The notes under the pieces are model-generated. The model made no database searches, was not told the DNA's origin, and was given only the letters and a program-made list of their open reading frames with translations. A stretch of DNA of 64,000 nt from Megamerina dolium (taxonomy: Eukaryota; Arthropoda; Insecta; Diptera; Megamerinidae), in contig OY978526.1 in the NCBI GenBank assembly GCA_963854835.1, positions 11,425,277 through 11,489,276 of the forward strand. The letters are read 5' to 3'. Positions 34,782 through 48,820 of this stretch are shown piece by piece (within the stretch, counting starts at the first letter, position 1; the number at the start of each line of letters is the position of its first letter). The position numbers were made by a program, and so were the translations under genes.

Positions 34782-35390
34782 CAGGGTGATTTTTTAAGAG
34801 AATTCGGATTTGATTAAAAAAAACACATAAAATTTAAAGAAATATATGAAATCTTTATTGGAGTCGATAGAACGTTCTATATATATTTCAATATTTAATG
34901 ATGATTTCAAAATAAATGATTTTATGTAAATGTTAACCGTGGCTGCGCCTTAAATGGTTCATAAGCTGGGTCCAATTTGGGCATACACTCTCCAACATAT
35001 CGGCCGATATCTCACGAATAAATCGATCATTCACGGTCATCAACAACACTGGCGGATACAGCTGCGATATTTTCGTCTGTCTGCACTCTACGTATGCGTG
35101 TTGGTGGTTTAATGTCCAATAATGTAAACTTGGTGCGCACTTTAGTCATAAGACTAAAGCCGCCACCTTAGAATGCCGCCTAAACTGACCATAAAATGAA
35201 TGAATGACTGAATCGAGCATGAATTTTGATAATAAAATTCCATAATGTGCAAGCATTGTTCGTTTGTAAGTCGACTCATGGTTAAATTATAGATCAAACT
35301 GAACATGTTTAACAGTAACATGTTACACGAAAATAGCTGAGCTGCAAAAAACAGTGTTGCCAAAAAGAAAGTTGCTAAAAAATCATCCAG
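34782..35390 (-). mobile_element. Internally deleted rosa-like mariner (MITE-like)
   Basis: TA flanks both ends (34780-34781 and 35391-35392). The ends are cagggtgattttttaag (left) and, reversed, ctggatgattttttagc (right). Inside, minus-strand reading gives an N-terminus MSRLTNEQCLHIMEFYYQNS (from about 35275), pieces of the helix-turn-helix region, and directly a C-terminus REISADMLESVCPNWTQLMN. The catalytic core is deleted. At 609 bp it is about half size and must depend on another copy to move. Confidence 0.78.
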
Positions 35391-37205
35391 TAGTAATAAA
35401 AGTCATAATAGAATAATCACAAAATGCCCAGTCTTTATACGGGTGAGAAAACAAGCACTCGGGAAGGAACTACTGCAGACTACCGATCTGTTTGAACTTG
35501 AACTCACAATAATAAAAAATGTTCCTTGAGAAAATAGGAGAATATAATCTCTTCCAATATTAATCTCGGGTATGGCAAAATAGTTTGAGACCGACGCAGT
35601 GCCATAGATAGCAATTGTCTAGTCCTTACCAATCTAATTTAATCATAATAGGATTTAATTCTCAATTTTTTATTACACATTAAAAAAACAAATAAATAAT
35701 AATTTCAATAGACATAAGCACCATTATACCATTAATCAGTCAATATACTATCATCATCGTCATATTACTATTGGTAACAGGAGTTTATCAATTTACTGCC
35801 AATGGTACCTGCATGGCAAAAAAAAAAGAGAATTATCTTTCAAATCCGATTACGATGAATATTAGCTTTTTACATTTTAATTAAATTTTAAAATTTGATT
35901 ATTTCGTATTCCGTAAAAAAAAGTAAGTACAAAAAAAAACTTCCATATACAATTTTTACAAATGTGAATCATAATGATGATGACTAGATTAAGTGAAATG
36001 TACTCGTTTGTAGAAAGCATAAGAGAAAATGTAAAAAAATAAAAATTGTTTTTATGTAAATTACAAATCAATTATTAAATGCAAATATTTATTTTCATGT
36101 ACACGTTCGATCGATTTGCAGACAAGCACATGTGTGTATACGCATATACACATATACATATATGTACATACATATTCGTATATTGTACACATGCCAGAGA
36201 AGCCAAATTGTAGGAAATTCCCTCAACTGAGTTCTGCAGAGAATTCAATTAATGAATTTTACTTTTAATTTTATTTTCTTCAAAAGTTATTGGAAAGAAA
36301 TATAAAATCGAATAAAAATCATCAATAAGAAAAGCCCCCAAATTTCAATATTATTTATATATTTCGGGGAATTTCATAGAAGATTTCGAGGTAAATTCGA
36401 AAATCTTTTGGCCTCTCTGCAATAGATTTACATGCACGTCGTACCAAATACGAAAACGGGCACAAAAGTCATTGAATGCAGCATTCTTTGCAAACTAAGC
36501 ATTTTTGTATATGGTATATGGTATACTAACATACCCAACATACACACACACACACACACCCACAAGTACACGCATATTGAAGTGCTATTTCTAATTTGCG
36601 TATATTTCACTGTAAATGTGATTTTCTATAGAGCGATATAGTAGATACTAATAGGCGAGGGGGTAGGGGGTGGGATAGAATGTAAAACAGATAGAAATTT
36701 TATCAATAAAGCCTGCGGGAATTTGTTCCGGAGTGCGCGTGTAAAGCTCATACAAATTCAAACATACAGAGATATGTGCTTGTATAGTATGAATATGTAT
36801 GCATACATGACTAGCAGCAAATGTTAAAACTCGCAAATCTAACAAATCGCATTTATGTAATTGTAAACACACCACACAAATGTACAAATATGTATGTATG
36901 TGTGTGCATATCCATATGTAAATATACGAAAGGTCTAACAAAAATTCAATAAGTTGATGGTGATATTTAGTCAAAGATGATAAAAAATTTTAATTTTTTT
37001 TGCTCAAGATGGGCTTAATTATGCCTTTTGGGAAAACTTGAATCATAAAAGTGCCAAAAATGGGTACTTGAAGATTGCTTTGTTAGGAGGATCTATCGAC
37101 TAAAGCAAAGCAAGAAGATACTTAAAAAAAGAAAAACAAAATTATTTTTATTGTTTTTTGTTTTTTTTTTTTTCAATAAATTTAATGTACTTTTAATAGT
37201 AGTTA
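35391..37205. other. AT-rich non-coding stretch
   Basis: ORFs are low-complexity. (CA)n lies near 36541-36560. No gene recognised. Confidence 0.55.
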
Positions 37206-37207
37206 TA

Positions 37208-37383
37208 CCACCTTGATCAAAAACTTCCCAGAATAACCAACGTGTGGCGCTCCCATCGTTCCAATTTGAGTTCTGTTTTTTTTTTTGTCAAGTTGGTACA
37301 TCTGTTGTTGATATTCCCTCTAAGCCTTAGTGTCATAGCTTGACAACCTGGTGGTTATTCCGGGAACTTTTTGATCAAGGTGG
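37208..37383. mobile_element. Mariner-like MITE, 176 bp
   Basis: Inverted ends of 32 bp, ccaccttgatcaaaaacttc onward at 37208-37239 and its complement at 37352-37383, match at 30 of 32 bases. TA duplicates flank both ends (37206-37207 and 37384-37385). There is no ORF, so it relies on a transposase elsewhere. Confidence 0.88.
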
Positions 37384-37385
37384 TA

Positions 37386-38929
37386 TGTACACATTCACAT
37401 ATTCGCATATTGACAGTCGATGGATGAGTGTATGTTTTCATGTTTAGCATTACTAATACATTAATATGTTACTTACATAGACAGATACTGGGCATCACTA
37501 TGAATACATTAACTTATTAATTTTTGTTGCTATACAAAAAACCTTCATACTGTATATATATATATACATTTGAATTGACTTTTCAATATGTATGCACATA
37601 TAAATCTACAGTACATTTGTATATACCAATATTAAATAGAGTTTATATACAAATAGTAGTATTTAAATTGAATGAAAAATAAAATGTAAATGTAGGCAAT
37701 AGTAAAAACAAAAAAAAAAAAAAACAACAAAATTTAGCCTAACATTGAAGCCAGTGAATAGTGGTGAATATTCAATTTCAAAATGTTCGTCATTTCACAC
37801 AAAATAACACAAAACTAAAATTCTATACATTCAGAACTTAATTTAGCAAGTACCTGCTGGTAGTTAACTGCCTACATTTGCCTACATTTGTAGTGTAGTA
37901 TACTACATTTATATTGTACTATTGCAAATATTCGCATTAGTTGCTTCAGGATATGTATTGATTTCTATAGGGAACTATAACAATCACTGCTTGCGTTATT
38001 GAATTCGGTGTTTTTTTTTTAGCTTTCCGATTGCATTCATCCATTCATCACATTTGAAATGGAATTTTACACATTTGTTGCATATTTGTTCATAGTTAAT
38101 AACTAAATGTTTGGAAATTTCAAAATTATTGTATATAAATATAATACAAAAATCGTATAATAGTTACCTATTTTAATTATAATTATAAAAGTTAAATACA
38201 AAATTTTCCAATATCAAATTATCCTTATTTGTTCTAAATGAATCAGAATAGCCTAGTTGTAAAGCAACGTAATTGACATACTTTTTCAAAAAGTGTTAGG
38301 CATTATGAAATTTGATATAGGTACGCTACTATATAAAATTGAATTATATTATGCCTTGTGGCGTAATGTAGCAACTCTTTCAGATATTGTTTTACTGTTA
38401 GAAAATTTGCCAATCAAGTAAGCACTGTCGAAAACAATAGATTTTTGGAAGAAATTGTTATTGGATTGTTCGCGATGTAAATTGAACTGGCAATCTTATT
38501 CAAGGCATACTCTTCATCATCAATTTTTCATCAAATTTTTCCTCTCAAATTGTGAGTTGTTAATATATCTGTACCTATATATTTGAACAGTAGATTAGAG
38601 GACAATTATTCGATATAATTTTACAAATTTAATATTTGGTAAATTGAACATCGCACACAATTAGCATGACTAATATATTTTTTATTTTCATAATAATGCA
38701 TATTTTTCGCCGAATTTGGTACGATGTTCGTTTGATGTAAAGAGACTCATATGGGTTCTCATACGGTGTTCTCTATACCATCGAGTGTCTAATTCTTATG
38801 ATAAAGCAGACTAAACAGACTTTGTTCAATAAAATTATTTTTGAACAAACTGTGCTGAATATTGTGCTAAATACTCTGCTGCATATTCGATAAAAAAAGT
38901 TCTAATTATCTCATATTATTTTTGACTGA
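37386..38929. other. AT-rich non-coding stretch
   Basis: A-tract near 37709-37724, (TA)n near 37554. No gene recognised. Confidence 0.55.
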
Positions 38930-39600
38930 GCTATTAGAAGTACGTAGCCTCTCAAAAGTAGTCGTCTAACACTACAAAGGCAATCTTGAAGTTCAGTATA
39001 TCCCATATGAGGAATTTTTTCATCAACTATGAAAACATGTACAATATTTTAAAGAATTTATATTTAGTATTTTTTTAAGCTGTAACAAGTACTTCACAAA
39101 AGAAAATTTTCCATGTGCTCTAGATTTTGCAATCTTGCAATATTATTTATTCATGCTATGCTATTACATTACTTTAAATATCATTTTAGTAAAATTTTCA
39201 AGAAATAATTTTTGATTTTCATGAGTCATAGATGTAATTAAGTGACCTTCTAACCCAACAAAGGTAATTTTGAAGTTCAGCATATTTCGTTGAGGTATTT
39301 TCTATCAATTAATCAAGAATCATCAAGAATTTATATTCAGTATTTATTTAAGGAGCTACATAGCTTAGTTTATAATCAATTAATCAAATATTTCGAAAAA
39401 AAATAACAATTTTTAGCTGCTCTACATTTATCGATGTTGCAATATCATTGAATCGTCCATGATCTAAAATATGTCTGAAATGATGGGCTCTTAGGAAACC
39501 GATGCTATTATTGGCAAACTCTTCGACTTCCATTACGTCAGATGTTTTCAGAAAGTTATCTTTGATTTTCGAAAGTTATAGATGTAATTAAATTTTTATA
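38930..39600 (+). repeat. Diverged tandem duplication, about 300-bp unit
   Basis: Matching landmarks occur in order in two copies: tctaac...caaaggcaat at 38965 and 39249 (284 apart), tgctctaga / tgctctaca at 39116 and 39418 (302), and tttgattttc...atagatgtaatta at 39211 and 39561 (350). The growing offset means insertions in the second copy. Non-coding. Confidence 0.6.
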
Positions 39601-39964
39601 TGAGCCATAATATGATTAGTGGGCATATGTTACTGAAAGAAACCACATTGTTGCTCACAAGATAATAAAATATTTCTATTATAACACAATTGCTGAGCAA
39701 TTGATGAGGTTTTGCTTTTGATAAGGAGAAAAAAAAAACCAAATATTTAATGCAGTGCTCCTTTGTCTCTTACTATGCTCATCCACCTGTAAAGCCTTCA
39801 CATATCACCGCTTCTAAAAAGAACTATAAAAAATGTTGAATGACAAAGGTTGAATAATTGCAATTGTATCCCTAACATAGTCCTAATTAAATTGCATAAA
39901 AGCAAATTTTAACATATTTTAAAATAATTCTCAAATATGTTGATCTTAAAAATACTTCAAAAGG

Positions 39965-40850
39965 ATCCTCTTCTCATTGTAGTCTGGCCAGGTGGCTTTT
40001 GAAATTGCGCAGGTTATGGTGCTTGTCCATTTCCGCTGCGCTTTGTTTAGGTTGTATTTTAGCATAATCCCATTGGCTTCGGCTAGGGGAACGCCCATAT
40101 CAGCATTGGTTGTTTGTTCATTGTCTGCGAATGAACCCCTACGGGCTAGCTCAGCAGCATTTTCGTTAGCTGCGATTCCCTTGTGTCCTGGAACCTAGAT
40201 AGCTGATACTTCGAGGGTGGCAGTTAGTGAGGTTATTATTTGTTTACATTCCCTGACAAGCTTCGAGCTAACAGTTGGTGCGGCTAGCGCCTTTATAGCT
40301 GCCTGGCTCTCGGAGAGAATTGTTGCCTTTCCAGTTATGATCTTCTGCTGGAGAAATTCACATGTTTGCAGAATCGCGTATACTTCCGCCTGGACCACAC
40401 TGCAGTAAGATGGGAGTTTTAGGGTCGTTGATATTTCTAGGGACTTCGAGTAGATTCTGCTCCAACTCCAGAGTCCATTTTGGAACCATCTGTGATAATT
40501 TGTGTATCCCTACCAGCCAGGATCCCACCTTTCTCCCAGTCATTTCTACTTGGCAATACAGCCTTAATGCCACTCTCAAGATCCAGCTTCCGAAGGCTTC
40601 CAACATCCAGATTCCCTGAGTCTGAGTGCCGTTTGCGATGCAGTACATAGTATGTGCAACTCAATTGGGAGAATGTTCAAAATAGGATCCAAGGCCCAGT
40701 GGGGCAGGCTCCAGTGGCACCAATAAATGCAGTTCGCTGAACTTTCCGCAGTTTATTGGTGTTATAGTTCTTCCGAAGAGCTTTCCAACAAACTACAGAG
40801 CCATAGATCAGCACCGGGCTCACCACCGCAACGAGTATTAAATTCGAAAA
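39965..40850 (-). pseudogene. Non-LTR retrotransposon 3' fragment with RNase H domain
   Basis: Minus-strand reading begins with the end of an RT region (VVSPVLIYGSVVCWKALRK, then VQRTAFIGATGACPTG). After a frame break it continues CTYYVLHRKRHSDSGNLDV. An RNase H domain follows: ITDGSKMDSGVGAEST, then with a frameshift VQAEVYAILQTCEFLQQK, SESQAAIKAL (usually S-D-S, so a catalytic Asp is probably changed) and VPGHKGIAANENAAELARRG. A stop precedes VPGHK. RNase H-bearing RT elements of the I/R1/Loa type look like this. The copy is dead. Confidence 0.8.
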
Positions 40851-43800
40851 TATTTATAGAAATAATAGTATTCAAATGTACTCTGAAATGCTTTAAGAAG
40901 CAACATTAACATTCTTAACTGCAATACATACAATACAATAGAGATCGTGAAAAAATATCAAATATTATATATTTGCCTACATAGGCAAATTATATTGAGC
41001 AATTCTGCATATAGTATTTCTTTATTATTGTCATCATTGTTATTGTTGTTGTGTAAATATATACGTTGTTCACACTGATGCCTAAAGTTACAAATGCAAA
41101 TCGTATGTATGTATGTCACTGATTTCGTTACTTCCTTTATTCACATCCACTCCGCTCTTAAATATTTCCTTACATCGGCTCTTTGTTGAAATGCCTACGC
41201 ATCTGAATTTTTCTATAATGTACAACAGGTAAGCACAAAGTCCATGTGTGTGTGTGTGTGTGGAGTGAGGGAGCATTCTTCTCACTCCATTAGACATGCG
41301 TATGTATGGTGAATACAATTTTATTTAATTACATGAATTTTAACACGAACTCGCAACAGAAATTAACTGTAAATTGTAAATGTCAAAAACTTCTGTGACT
41401 TTGTTGTTTTCCGTTGCTTGTTTTTGTTTTTTTCTTTTTCGCATAAAAAGTTGAATTTCGCGTTTTTTTTTCTTTCCTCATTTATATTTTCATTTCTTGT
41501 ATTTTATGATTGTGTCTCTTTTAATTTTTTATCCTTATTTTATCTTTACTCCAGAGAGACGTAAAGGAAACGAATATAAAATAAAAAAAGGACTTTCGCG
41601 TGTACGTGTCGCTTACAAATGTGTAGGATAGGGTACTTGATTACTTCAAATCATGAAGGATGAGGTGGTGAAGAAGGTGAAGAAGGTGGAGTAGGAAAAA
41701 TCAAGATTATGTAGAAAAGAGGGAAATTAATAAAGAAAAAGAACGATGGTAGAAAATATAAGAAACAAAAAACCAAAAACTTGTTTAACAAAGTTTGAAG
41801 TTAATTTATAATTTGTTAAAATGACATAAATTTGTTGGTGTGGCTGTTGTTGTTGTTGTTTTTACTTTTACTTTTAATATTTTTGCTGGTTGTTGTTGTT
41901 GTTGTTTTGAATATTTCCCTTTTTGTTGCCTTCCATCCACTGACCGTTAGGCTTCTGCTGATGCTTTTTCTATTTCGATATGTATTTCTTCTGTCTTCTT
42001 TATAATTTTACCGGTAAAGAGATTCATATCATCATTATAAAGGTTGTCAAAGCATTACGAAAGTAACTACATTCTCCTGTATGTACATATTTGTGATATT
42101 GAAGATATTACATACCTTGAAGTTTGTATAGCAAATGCTTGCTATATTATCTATAATATTTTTAGTACGCTGTAGTAGTGGTAGTAGTAGTTGTAGTAGT
42201 AGAAAAATGCTTGATATGTATTGCGACAAATTAATAAAAATAAAATTTTATTTTCTCCATGATGGTCACTTTTACATTAGCTGAATCTAATATTTAATTG
42301 ATTTTATAAAATGAATTCTTACCCATTTCATATTGATTGGTGCGCCATCTTGTACATATTTAAATGTATTCCTTTTTACAAAGCCAAAGGCAACATAAAT
42401 AGGGGATCAAATTGTTCTTAGCATTACATCAGATTGCGCAGAATTCATTGTTGTCTGTAATTGATCTTAGCTTTTCTGTTGTAAAACAGCTTTGAATCGG
42501 TAGTGTCTGCGAGTCGTTGACTATGGAAAGAATAGTGCATCTCACTATACCCATCAATATTGAGGTTGTCAAATCGCAATACATCTCGAACAATATACAT
42601 GTTGTTATCAGAGTTTGCAATAGTCAATTTTTAATGCAGTTGTAGTTGTTCAAGTTGTTCAACAACTACAACAGTATAAGACAAGTATCCTTTTAACTTT
42701 TATCTGTTCTCAAATTTTTATACATACATTCTATATATTAGTTATGGAATATAAATACGTTTATTTTTCTTTTATTAGTTTATTCTTACCATAAAATACC
42801 GCAAGCTTTATTTATCAGATTTTGTTCTTTGTATGTAATATGTCAGTATAATATTTGACATTGTTTTTCTCGTATAGCAAATTCACTTGTGCATATAATT
42901 CTACCACCCATATATGAGTACTTCTTTACTGTATATGTCATTCATTTTATTTTTGACATTTTATATGGGTTTCCAATTGTATACATATACATATATAAAT
43001 AACAAAAATAATTTATAATATCCTTATGGCATTCTTATTCTTATTAACTCAACTAGAAAAATGTACAATTTTGAACTATCATCTAATATGATGATGATGT
43101 GATTTATAAGAGATGATTTCTTGAGGAAAGTTGCTTAGAATTTATTAAAAATTCAATTGGATTTTGATAAAGTTATTATTTATTTGTGGTTTATTTTTAT
43201 TGTAGGATTAGAAATCAACTGAATGCCAAGTATCCAACTGAACCCAACTGAATCGACTGTATGCATGTCTATTTTAAAGCGGGTATTATAACCGATTCAA
43301 ATGTTCTAAAATAGCTATGAATTTGATACAGATTTTATACGATTCATATATTATACAATACTAAATGAAATTACGGATAATCTACTCTATTACTAGATTC
43401 AATTGTTTGCATTCAGTATGATTGCTATTGCAGACAGATGCTTGCGTCAAATTCCAGGTAAATGCTACTGGTACAACTGGTAGAATTAATAGAATTTAGC
43501 TGGAATTCTATTAAGTAGAGCTCCCTATAACTATAAGCTGTAACTAAAAGTTGTATGAATTTAAAACTATTGCTCGCCTATTTTGAAACCGAAACGAAAT
43601 TTGTTCCCTTCGAGGTTTGAACATAAGTTCGATTGAATTGGGAATTTTAATTTTTTTTATGGTTTTAATGAAATTGTAAAAGTATTTAATCAAAATTATC
43701 TAGATTTATTAAACAAAAAATCGATTAGAATCATAAAAATATTTTTTTGAAATTATAACTTCGCTTATAACAAAGCTTCGATATCTAACACCACAACAGA

Positions 43801-43924
43801 TAGACAAGTAAACTTTTGTTAAAACACTTTTGCAATGGAAATACAATATTGACTTTCAACCAATAACGCCCATTTTCAAACTTATTCGCACAATAGATCA
43901 AAATAATCGCAATAGTCGAGCTTC
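40851..43924. other. AT-rich non-coding stretch
   Basis: (GT)n near 41245-41262, (GTT)n near 41840-41860 and 41889-41908, (GTA)n near 42171-42202. No gene is supported. Confidence 0.55.
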
Positions 43925-44560
43925 TAGTTTTATATGCCGGGAATATATTTTTATATGAAAAGTAGGCGCAGTTCCAAACAATTTCGACATTTTGCAATTT
44001 TTTTTCAATTCATTTACAAATACAATCTTCTATTTCAGTTTGATTTCTTTATATATTCTTGCGTAAAGTGTGAAAACATGCCTACGGAAACATATATTTG
44101 TATGGAAGGTGGGCGTGATTCTGAACTGATTTAACTCATTTTTGACTATATCTATTTAGTTAGTAAATATAGTTCCATGTATCAATTTTCGGCTTGATAA
44201 CTTATCATTTTCCATTGTAAATTATCAAAAAAAAAATTCATTCAACAACATACTTTTGTATGGGAGGTAGGAGTAGTCTTCATCCGATTACGTTAATTTT
44301 CTAACATATATATTCTGTACTAAAAATAACTTTATGTATTGAGTTTTAGTGTGATCGCTATATATTTTCTCCTGTAAAATGCATTTAATAACATATTTTT
44401 GTATGGGAGGTAGGCGTGTTTTACGTCCGATTTTACCATTCTCGAACTTATTAGTACGTTAGTGTAAATAATATTTTCTACAAATTTTCAGCTTGATTGC
44501 TCTATAATTACGACAGTTATCATAGGACTAGCTGAACTTTCCTACAGACAAAGCGGCGGA
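43925..44560 (+). repeat. Third copy of the repeat with about 150-bp period
   Basis: Cores like tatgggaggtaggcgtg recur at 43963, 44110, 44268 and 44411, with spacings of 147, 158 and 143. The pattern matches the repeats at 3942 and 12263, but overall similarity is low. No end motifs are clear. Confidence 0.6.
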
Positions 44561-47319
44561 TATATCTAATTCGCCTCAGATTTTAATTCTGATCACTAAC
44601 ACCTATATTTAACTATATCTTAAGGGTGTTACAAACAGAAGCATAAACTATATATATACATACATACTCTTGATTCGTTGAGTGCAGAGTATACAACAGT
44701 AAACAAAAACATATATGCCTCAGACAGGACCTGCCGGTAGGCCTGCACAAAGTGTAGTAGAAAACGAAAAGAAATATTAAATGATCAAAAATGCCACCTA
44801 CGAATAGCTTATTGGTTTATGTATCAATAACTAATAAACAGAATGTCATAATGATCTTACCATGGTTTTATTACCAGCTACCTCTCATAGGTAAATCTTT
44901 CCCTAGCCGATCTCTTTCCACTTAATTTCATGTATATAAAAATAAACACTTACTTGTTGTACATAAAATGAACTTTTTCCCTTTTTTTATAGTTATTACA
45001 CTATACCACAAATATTCACATTCATATTAAATACATACACACGCACTTGTCGTTTTTCAATTTTATCACTTGCCACTTTCCACATTTAATATCCCCTTTC
45101 AACCGATAGTCGATATAAAATATGCAGGATTAAAGCACAACAAAAAAAAAAAAATCAAATTAAAATAAAAAAACAGAGTGTGAAAATAATAACAAGGTGA
45201 TGATGAAGAAAAATAAAAAGAACAAAATATCGAATTGTAGTGTTAACAGTGACCATTAAATGCAAATCGTTATTGCTGCCATTGCTGTTGTTCCGTTTTT
45301 CTATACGTTTGCTTCTTATTTTTCGCTTATTTCTCACTTAAATGTCGCATAATTTTCACATTCAATGGGACAGCATACAGCTAGTTATAGCTATAGCAAG
45401 CGAATAGCTAAGTGAATCCTTTATTTATTTTTATTTGTTATTGTTGTTGTTGTTGTTCTTATCCATTATAGTTAGCCAATTCATTGCACAAATAGCAGTA
45501 GCATTGACTAACACAATCATCGTAATCATCATCATCTTCGTCGTCATCATTAGTATGAAAAAATTCAATTAAAAGTTCAAGTGAAAGTCTACAATAAAAA
45601 TAAATTTTAATACAACTGTATACGTACGTATGTACCTGGTAAATACATTTAATAAATACTTGACCTTATTTGGCCTCATTTGCTTCCTTTGCCTTTCTTT
45701 GTTACTTGCTTTTGCTAACTCTTCATCATATGTATACGCCATATTTAGCAAATCACCTCTCTCTATCTCTCTCTCTCTCTCTCTCTCTTTCTTTTTTTCT
45801 CTGTATTTATAACCTTCACTTTAAAACCATTCAGCGTATGTACAGCATATTCGTTGAATTCCATTACACACTTTGTCGTTCATTCATAAAGTTCAACATT
45901 TTAAGCTACATCATACCCACTAACCAACCAACCAACCAAACAATCAATACAATTATGTATGTATGTACTCGTTGATACTATGTATGTTTAAGCAACCTCA
46001 TAAAATGCGGGTTAGGTCGCGCTATGCACTGCCACTGCCACTGACTTTAATCGTATATGTTCTCGTTCGATCAACCAACAAACCATACCATATGACCTAC
46101 CCACACGTCGATGAGCTTTATGATGCTGCATTTTCATATTGTGGTTGATTTTTTCTGAATCCAAACTAGAATTAATTCTAACTTATATGTATTTATTGAC
46201 ATTAATTTGCATAGTAATCCATTGATAGTTGAAATTTACTGAGACAAAATCGCTGATGATAGCTCAAAGGGATTCTCAAATGGAATTCTCCATGAACATA
46301 TTCAATACAAATTGAAGTTTTCATCATGTCAATACGGATGCTTTGAGTGTTACAGCAAAAAATATGCAGTTACATGTCTAAATATACAATTGTACATGTG
46401 GTTGTGTGTGTGTGTATGACTCTGTGTGTAATCATTTCATGCACAGAAATACGAAGCACTTATTCGTGCTTTCGGATTATGCTAATCTGGATTTGTTCGA
46501 AAGTTATCTTTTCGATTTAAAAATTTTCTTTTCCATACAAGTATTTGCTATATTTCGCTCTCTCTCGATCTCTATCCTTCCATTGTGTGTGTTTTTATTT
46601 CATGTCCTATTTACCCATTCATTCACAATTTCATCCTGTTCAAGCAGTTTCTGCTGCTATCACAACTACATATACGATATATATCAGAGGTGGGGCAATG
46701 TATACTCAGTGAGTTATGTATGTTAAATAAGGCTCGGTTTGGAAAATTTAAATTAATTGCACCTTTTTATGGTTCAGACCTTCTTCTACGAATTTTCATA
46801 ATTTGTTAAAGTGTTTTGTTAATTGGGTACGAACTGCAACCAAAAGTTATATTGGGCAACATATGGTACAAAGACACAAATCCCCAGTAAGTCCAATTAC
46901 TTTGAAAACGATTGTAATTTTGCTCAGATTTTGTACTTTCTTTTTACTTTTTCTTTTTGTTTGAGTGGCCGATAGTGTTGGATACACACACTGAACCAGA
47001 ACAATCCGAAGCACGAGGCAGCGCTATCATTTGTCTTTAAATGAAGAATAAGTGGCAGCCGTTTAACTGTGGGGATTACTGTCTCTTAGAAACGGCATCC
47101 GTTATAGTTAGCATTTTTGTTCTTACTAAATCCGGTTCTTCTGGTCTTATGCGGATGTCAATACATAGATTTGTTGTTGTTAAGGCTCAGACGTATAGCC
47201 TGCTTGATTCTACTTAAGCAGGAGATATGGTTTAAGGTAGGTTTAAGGTAGGCACAAGGGGAAGTTCTTTGAGCGAAATAGTAGACCAAGCGTCTATGGG
47301 TAGTAGACCCGAGTATATA
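44561..47319. other. AT-rich non-coding stretch
   Basis: (CT)n at 45757-45788, (GTT)n near 45440-45456. A GC-richer patch near 46960-47300 has no recognisable product. Confidence 0.55.
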
Positions 47320-47510
47320 CCACCTTGATCAAAAAGTTCCCGGAATAACACCGTGTAGTGCTCCTATCATTCCAATTTGAGTTCTGTTCTTTTTTTGGTA
47401 AGTTAGTACATCTGTTGTTGATATTCTCTCTAAATCTTAGCATCATAGCTTGACATTTGCAAAAGTTACGTAGCCAAAAGTACATCGAAGTCATTCGTGT
47501 CCACTCCTGA
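47320..47510. mobile_element. Second copy of the 37208 MITE family, one end only
   Basis: It starts after TA (47318-47319) with ccaccttgatcaaaaagttc. The body matches the MITE at 37208 at most positions, including ttccaatttgagttctgtt and acatctgttgttgatatt. After gcttgaca the sequence leaves the MITE and runs into tttgcaaaagttacg... Probably this is the parent element, or a deletion variant. Confidence 0.7.
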
Positions 47511-48788
47511 TATATGTATACTAAGTATATGTCGATGATTCTGATGCATTTCTATAGCAGTTTATATATAATACATATATTTCTACTTACCACTAACTTA
47601 AAAATACAATTATTTTTTTTTATATATATTTTTATTTTCTTTTGTGTGCATTTCTTCAATACACAACACTCTCTTGTTCCTTTGCATAGAAATGTGAATA
47701 AGTTCAAGAGTCAAATACAATTTTTTTGTTTGCAATGGATATTTGCAATTCCATCGAATTTTTTGTTTTGCTAGTTCTGCTGTTTTTGCAACTGAAAAAA
47801 TAAAGTGGAAAAAAAAAGAAACAAACAGTTGCATGTTGAACAGATCGTTGTTGCATTAAGGGCAATCGAAGAAGCAGAGGAGGAGAAGAAGGAGAAGAAG
47901 CACAAATAATAGGATGAAAGTTCTTTAACGATAACATGTTTTGAGAAGAAGAAAAGTAGAAAACAAAAAAAAAAAAATGAAAAACTAAATATTTGCAATG
48001 TGTTGTTCAGCTGATATAAACTTCTGTATGTTATACACATGTAGCTCGTTTTCATTGTAATTTAATTCTATAGTTCTAAAAAAAAAGAGAATTTAATTCA
48101 TAGTAAAACTATTAAATTTATTAGATATTTATTAAGTGGTATTTTGGTATTGGAACTTAATTAAAAAAAGTTGCAAACTTTGTCAATTTTTAATAGTAAT
48201 AGTTTAGTGGCATTTTTTCACAACGAAATTTTTATATTAAAATTGATTATTTGAGAATGAAAATAATGTTGTGATACACATGTTGTGATATTTTCAATAT
48301 TTAGAATATTTTGTCATATAAATTCTATTTGTTACTTTCTTTACATAATGTTGATCAATTTCTATCGATTTTTGGCAATTTCGCACACAGAGTCACTAAG
48401 TTATTCGTGTGCAAAGCATTCCACGGATGCTGCTGGTAGCCATAAAAAAAAATTGATTAATTATTAGAATTGTTATCCATTCAATGCTGCCATTAAGTAT
48501 TAATTTTATTTACATCAATGATTATAAAATAAGATAATTAAATTAATATTTACCTATAAAATTCAATTTAAATATTTATTAGCAATTTTTCAATAATAGA
48601 TTGAATAATATCAACAAATGAATGTATGGAAGTATGCATGAATAATTATCAAATAAATTGTCCATATAAATTCTATACATATTCGTACTGATGTTGTAAA
48701 CATGAATTTAAATAAAAATTCAAATATTTACAAATATGTGTGTGTAATATCAAAATAACAACAACAAAATATTTATGTATTCATTACA

Positions 48789-48820
<32 letters not shown>

